From the NCBI RefSeq assembly GCF_949628215.1, contig NC_134280.1, forward strand, positions 8,009,795 through 8,073,794: DNA of 64,000 nt, written 5' to 3'. Below, piece by piece: positions 59,301 to 64,000 of the stretch. The notes beneath the pieces are model-generated. The model saw nothing but the letters and a program-made list of their open reading frames with translations, was not told where the DNA came from and made no database searches. The DNA comes from Phalacrocorax aristotelis (lineage: Eukaryota; Chordata; Aves; Suliformes; Phalacrocoracidae). Both the position numbers and the translations under genes were made by a program. Numbering within the stretch: position 1 is the first letter of the stretch; each line of letters opens with the position of its first letter.

Positions 59301-62300
59301 GTCCTCTTCCTGCACCAATAACTGACACTTCTGGCTGCTCCAGGAGACAGTTTACAAATCTGGTGGCACAAATTATCGAAAAGGAAAAAAGGAATGTTTA
59401 ATTCTCAGCTGTATCCAGTTTGCTAATCTAAAACCTGAAGTGTTTCCTGTGAGGAGGTCTCCCCCTAGCATCATATGCACAGAGCGCGAACTGGCAGACG
59501 CTCTCAAGGGTTCCCCATTCTAAAAGTTTAAGGAAAAAACCCTGACGTTTCTCAGTATCCCACTCAAACAGTATCATCACTTTTACATCCCTTTACTCTT
59601 TTCCCTCTACTCTAAAGACTAACCCCCCCCTCAGCCTTCAGTGTTCCCTCTGACCTTGTTCTCTTTCTTTCATGCTAATGCAAGCAGCTGTTCTTTCACA
59701 ATGTAGGTCAAAACTAAGCTGAACAGAGCAGCCTCCCACGCAAGGTCAGGAAAGGCCGAATTGCATAGCTGTTTGCGGTACAACTCCAGCAGCAGGGCCA
59801 ATTAACACCTATGTTGCAATTCAGCCTCTGAGAGGATCTACTTCTCTCAGTTAACTGCAAATGGAACGGAGGCTCCTAATGCAGGTGTAAAAACTCAACA
59901 TGAAAAGCCTTCATGGTGTCAGCTGCACAGAAGTAACAACAGGACAGGTTTTTTTAGCACAAAGATACTGCATCGGACTGACATCACTCCTCTGAGCTCC
60001 CAGCATGTGCTACAAAAATGTCATCTCCCCCTCTCAGCGCAGCAGCAAGAAGTTAACGTGTTTGTTTTAACATTACATGAGTCATCTTAAGCAATATGTA
60101 AATAATCTAACAGCAGGTAGTGAAGCAATGAAACACGGCTCATTGATTTTCATTCATATGGTTCCTCAGTAATATGTTTCAAATTAGTAAGGAGACTAGA
60201 ATCAAAAAGAAAAAAAAGTAACTTTGAGGGGATTCTGTTCCCTATTAGTTATAGAAAACATGAAATTCCTAGTCCTTCTAATTTCACCTCTACTGTAACA
60301 ACGTTCATCAAATATACCATTTACATACATGAAAAAATAAATTATATCCCCAGTACTGCCAAGATAAAAACAAAATAATTTAAAATAATCTGTATCACAT
60401 GTCTTCAAAGAGACAGTTACTTAGAGGGCCAATAAGGGTACCCACATATAACATCTCCAGGTTGCCTAGGGACAGGGACGCCTAATGCTTATTGCTAATA
60501 AATATGATTTTTTAGTACTTCTGTATTATCACCACTTCTATCCGTCCTAAATTTTGTAACTTCAAAAAAAGTGCATCAGAGGAAAAGCAAAACAACACGG
60601 GGGGAATCAGTCACCTTTGCAGATCTTCTTTCTCCTCCTCATTTTCACATTTCTCTACCCCAAATTTTGCTTTCAGAGACCTGGCCCTGGCAATGATAGC
60701 TTCCACACTCATAATCTGAGTGATGATTTCCTGCAGGAGATCAACAAAAATGAAAATTAAAAAGATGTTCTTTTGGTAACTCCATGAACAGTGTCAAAGT
60801 CTGTTAGGTTTTCAGCCCCAATGAGTACAAAATCCTTACTTCCAACTTCTTGTTCTCTGGATTAGCAAATCGTAGAACTTTGCTGGAATGGGATATTATC
60901 TGCTTAATAATCTTCTTAACTGAAGATATATCTTCTAGTGCTTCTATTGGGAGGAAAAGAAATGAAGAAGTTGTAATTATTGCATCAGTGTTCACCCTTA
61001 AATATCTTAATAATATATTAAACATTATTTACCTTCTTCCTTTACCTTGAGTACAGCTGCATGGATGATGCAAGGCAAGAGGTGCCTTGCAAGGTCAGCT
61101 GGCTTCTGAACTGCCAGGTAATGAAGCACCTATAATGTTAGAAAATTTAATACATTACAGATCAAAACTACTTCCCAAAGATAAGGTTAACTACGAAAGA
61201 CAAGCACCTACACTGAAGAATTCACAAGAAGAGAGCACTGTTGTTAAGGCAGGACTCAACAGGTAGTTCTTACACAAATCCTCAGTGATTGCTTTCAGTC
61301 CCAACAGGTCAGAATGAAACTAAAAATAATTATGTTTCAGGAACACTTTAGTTTCCTAACACATACATGAAGCTAAAAACCTGGTTTATTTACTAATAAT
61401 TCAAAGTAGTACTTAAGTAATACACCTCATGAAGTTACATTCCACACACTAATTATTTCAGACACTTCAAACTCACTGTTGCATGGCAGCAAGAATTTCC
61501 AATTAACCCTAAGCCATGTCTAAAACAGTTTGGTGACTCCAAGAATACTGTGTGATGGCGTGTTAATTTTTAAATCATGCAGGAGAAAGAAGAAAGGGAT
61601 GATGTGAATTTTTGTACAAGCATTACAGACCAGACTATCACTAGCCACAGAGCTTTTTACCTTCTCTGCTTCTCTAGTGTCATCAAACAGTCTCTTCTGC
61701 CTCCGGGCTGGGACTGGTTTTGCTGTCTCCCAGGCCTCTACCCACATGTTACTGGGAATCTTCATTCGGGCACTTAGCTCACCCTTAATTACTATATTCC
61801 CCTTTTCATCGACCACTTCCTCTTCGATGTAATCCCGAGGGGAGTACCACCTCACAAAATCCTCCAGACAACAGCCAGGATTAGCCGCCTGGAATGAAGA
61901 GGAGATGAAATTCATGCCTGAAAAATCCTATAAAAGCATAATAACCTCGGTAGGAAGGCAATATGGTTTAGTGGGCAGAGCAGAGCCTAGGACCTAAAAC
62001 TCCAGGAGTTCTGTTCCCAGTCAGGAAACTGGACACTAGAAAGAGACCTGGGAGAGTGAGGGGATAAAGTAAGTATAAACCAAGACAATGGGGCGGGGGG
62101 GGCAGGGGGGAACCCATATCATCAACAGAGAAACCCTCATCTTATCCCCCCAAAATAGTACATTCATTGGTTATTTCTGGCAAGCTCAAAATTATTCTGT
62201 GAAGTCAAGCTTCTTTCGGGTACTTGATACATGCAATAGATATGGATTTTCACTACATTTGTTATGTATAAGCTTAAACCATTAAAGACTTAGATCAAAA

Positions 62301-63657
62301 ATAGCCCAAGCCTGAAAGAATCACTGGGCTGAATAAATACGCTTCCAGCACTGACTTGCCATCCTTTAACACTCCAGTAACAAAATTTACCTTTTCTTCT
62401 GGCTTTAAAAAGCAACTTTAAAAAAAAAAAATCTCCCCCAAACAAAAACCCTTCATTTTTCATAGATTCAATGTCAACATAGATAAATACATCCGTAAGT
62501 CTAGACCATAAAAGGAAACCCAGCTTCCTCAGTGTACCTATCGAGAGCACACTCCCACTTCAAATTATGGTTCCATATTCTTTGAGTTTTTAGATCACTT
62601 GCACCATAGAAATAAAACTGCTACAAATATCTGACATGAATCACTCCTTATAAACTGATGTTATGCTTTAAATACTCTTACTGTACAGTACATCTGTATC
62701 CTTTTACTACAGAGTAGCACTGCAGTAATTAAAAAACCCCAGCTATTTCATGACAAATGCTCCATTCTTTTTCGAGTTTTGAGATCCTCTGATGATAGCA
62801 GTGTTACGTGCTCTTAGCTCCCTCTGCAGAGCTCAGAAAAGAAATGGAACAAATTACCCAAAACCACAGCTAGTCCAGTCCCAGTTTGATGAACAGCTGT
62901 ATAGGGGTTGTAAATAGTGATAACTTATCCATCCTACTAAAGAACAAAACATCTTTAACTATACCTAAAAGTTATGTCCACCTCCCCAGAGTCCGAATAC
63001 AGAATTGTGAACATGTTAATAGATTTATTTTTTTTCTTTACACCACCTTTACATTTTATCCATCTGGAGTCTGATTAAAGATGCATTTTATAAAGCCAGA
63101 CACAGTGGAAAGCAGAGGTAAGAGAGACACTAAATGAAAACTACAAGGTGGTGGGAGGGAGAGGCATGTAACTGTGATTCAGGATTCTGACGCTCAAGTT
63201 TTCTTCTGACACCATTCTGTATGGGCTTATCCAAGTTTTAATTCCCCATTTATCAAGTGTATGTTTTCGTGTTTTTTTCCCCCTTCCACAGACATTGTGC
63301 AGATTTACTGGAACGTTACAGCACAGAAGACTGGATAGGCATAGATTTTGAAATGTTTTAAGAGTTTTATCAGTCGGTTTTTATTTTCAACTTTAGCCTA
63401 TTTTGAAACTTTCATGAAGAAAAGAGGTCATGAGAAAAACCTCCAAAATTGCTCAACACAAGCAAGAATAGTTTAACTAAGAAGAAAGCAGTCTCTCTTA
63501 ATTCTTCAAGTAGTACTACCTTAAAAGACTCCATATCTGAGAGCAAGCAGGCGCTCTGCATGCGTGCCCGAAGATGAGCACCTTCTGCTGATGTCCCTAG
63601 TTTTGCCAGGACCTCAGACTGTTCTTCCAGCAAATCTTCAGTCATGGGTGCTGGTTC
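56129..63657 (-). CDS. RAB3GAP1: RAB3GAP1, Rab3 GAP catalytic subunit (C-terminal 342 residues, partial)
   Basis: Seven minus-strand exons join with consistent phase to give 342 residues and a stop. They match the C-terminal third of human RAB3GAP1 (981 residues), starting at EPAPMTEDLLEEQ and ending FRLAGAFSADTTFF. The protein pairs with RAB3GAP2, accelerates GTP hydrolysis by Rab3 and acts as an exchange factor for Rab18, affecting exocytosis, ER structure and autophagy. The catalytic arginine (R728 in human numbering) is present in GELSARMKIPSN. The first two thirds of the gene lie beyond the right edge. The product is two residues longer than human near its C-terminus (LNAGAVSDF against QNSVSDF). 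Confidence 0.97.
56372..59256 (-). other. RAB3GAP1 last intron
   Basis: A 2.9-kb intron. It has a GC-rich patch at about 56970-57110 that opens frames on both strands without recognisable protein. No transposon or nested gene seen. Confidence 0.6.
59257..59359 (-). CDS. RAB3GAP1: RAB3GAP1 coding exon
   Basis: The acceptor is TGTGCCACCAG and the donor is AGG followed by GTAAGA. It completes Arg and encodes FVNCLLEQPEVSVIGAGRG then PAGSIIHKLFVNAQR, matching human. It ends in phase 0, which fixes the acceptor choice for the last exon. Confidence 0.95.
60615..60730 (-). CDS. RAB3GAP1: RAB3GAP1 coding exon
   Basis: The acceptor is ATCTCCTGCAG and the donor is AAG followed by GTGACT. It encodes 38 residues plus two bases: EIITQIMSVEAIIARARSLK then AKFG and an acidic CENEEEKEDLQ stretch, as in human. 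Confidence 0.95.
60840..60943 (-). CDS. RAB3GAP1: RAB3GAP1 coding exon
   Basis: The acceptor is CTCCCAATAG and the donor GTAAGG. It completes a Glu codon and encodes ALEDISSVKKIIKQIISHSS then KVLRFANPENKKLE, nearly identical to human. Confidence 0.95.
61033..61129 (-). CDS. RAB3GAP1: RAB3GAP1 coding exon
   Basis: The acceptor is TAACATTATAG and the donor GTAAAT. It encodes 32 residues plus one base: VLHYLAVQKPADLARHLLPC then IIHAAVLKVKEE, matching human with conservative changes. Confidence 0.95.
61661..61888 (-). CDS. RAB3GAP1: RAB3GAP1 catalytic exon
   Basis: The acceptor is TTCATTCCAG (minus strand) and the donor GTAAAA. It encodes 76 residues: CLEDFVRWYSPRDYIEEEV, KGELSARMKIPSNMWVEAWE, and RRLFDDTREAEK. 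The Arg codon at 61768-61766 corresponds to the catalytic arginine (R728 in human). Phase 0 at both ends. Confidence 0.97.
61889..63519 (-). other. RAB3GAP1 intron between the two upstream exons
   Basis: A 1.6-kb AT-rich intron with a G-rich stretch near 62090-62110 (runs of 4, 8 and 6 G on the plus strand). No gene or transposon seen. Confidence 0.6.
63520..63657 (-). CDS. RAB3GAP1: RAB3GAP1 coding exon (first in the window)
   Basis: On the minus strand the acceptor is CATGTTGCAG (AG at 63659-63658) and the donor is AAG followed by GTAGTA. It encodes 46 residues from EPAPMTEDLL to LLSDMESFK, almost identical to human. Phase 0 at both ends. Confidence 0.96.
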
Positions 63658-64000
63658 CTGCAACATGGAAAAAGACAAGCTTACAAATGGCCTCTGCTAG
63701 ACTTAGCCCATATTAAGGAAGGAGGAGCGGAAACCTCCCCATCACTAGAAGTTCATTCTACTGTATTTGTACTCAGGAAATCATCATAACTTTCTACTGC
63801 TTACGCTGTTTATAGCATAAAGCTGTGCACCTGAAGAAGATGCTGACAAAAAGAAATTAGAAAAGAAAACAACCTGAGAATGAAGTAGCAATATAAGGAT
63901 ATATTAAAATGCTAAAATCCAGATCAAGTCCAGGAAGTGTTTGACTGATACTATTTTGCTGAGATGGATGAAAATCCACCTGTGTAGATTCTTTGCCATT
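63658..64000 (-). other. RAB3GAP1 intron reaching the right edge
   Basis: Intron upstream of the exon at 63520-63657. I searched for the preceding human-like exon (ending in a Gln before EPAPM) and did not find it, so it lies beyond the window. Confidence 0.6.

Larger units (their letters stand above)
59360..61660 (-). other. Other RAB3GAP1 introns (between listed exons)
   Basis: Intron sequence separating the exons at 59257, 60615, 60840, 61033 and 61661; the two shortest introns are about 90-110 bases. Nothing else recognised. Confidence 0.6.

Noticed and set aside
1-64000. A novel defence, mobile or regulatory system
   Set aside because: The coding content is fully explained by ZRANB3 and RAB3GAP1 with a conserved syntenic layout. 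I found no CRISPR array, no intact transposon, no retroviral genes and no RNA gene.

Overview
The window looks like vertebrate nuclear DNA, most likely from a bird. It has AT-rich introns, a CpG-island promoter at the left end, canonical GT-AG introns, and two fragments of CR1 LINE, the dominant avian retrotransposon. It holds one complete protein-coding gene and parts of its two neighbours. The order is the known vertebrate synteny block RAB3GAP1 - ZRANB3 - R3HDM1, read here from right to left. ZRANB3 spans about 52 kb, far less than I recall for mammals, which also fits a bird.

Left edge (1-2100): a CpG-rich divergent promoter. A clean minus-strand splice donor at 751/750 ends a non-coding first exon of a leftward gene, inferred from synteny to be R3HDM1; none of its coding sequence is in the window. 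That exon carries six perfect GGGGCC units. A C-rich tract lies just inside its first intron. Four CCAAT boxes lie between the two start regions, and an ETS/CRE-like site precedes the rightward first exon, which ends at 1912.

Centre (1850-54220, + strand): ZRANB3, the SNF2-family annealing helicase and structure-specific endonuclease that acts at stalled replication forks. I could join one non-coding and 21 coding exons with every phase matching, giving a predicted 1152-residue protein. It has a two-lobed SNF2 motor, a PIP box, a RanBP2/NZF zinc finger, an HNH nuclease and a C-terminal APIM-like motif. One in-frame exon (36423-36560, 46 codons) has no counterpart in the human protein as I remember it. 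It inserts between the two helicase lobes and is the main point to follow up. The motor also depends on a 19-nt microexon just before the P-loop.

Right end (55135-64000, - strand): the last seven coding exons (342 codons plus stop) of RAB3GAP1, catalytic subunit of the Rab3 GTPase-activating complex, including the exon with its catalytic arginine. Its 3' end converges on that of ZRANB3, with roughly 0.9 kb between predicted polyadenylation sites.

The rest is intron with simple repeats, GT-rich tracts and a few GC-rich patches. I saw no tRNA, rRNA, CRISPR array, intact mobile element or nested gene. The sequence does not support an exotic new system: this is an ordinary conserved locus with a few points worth checking.
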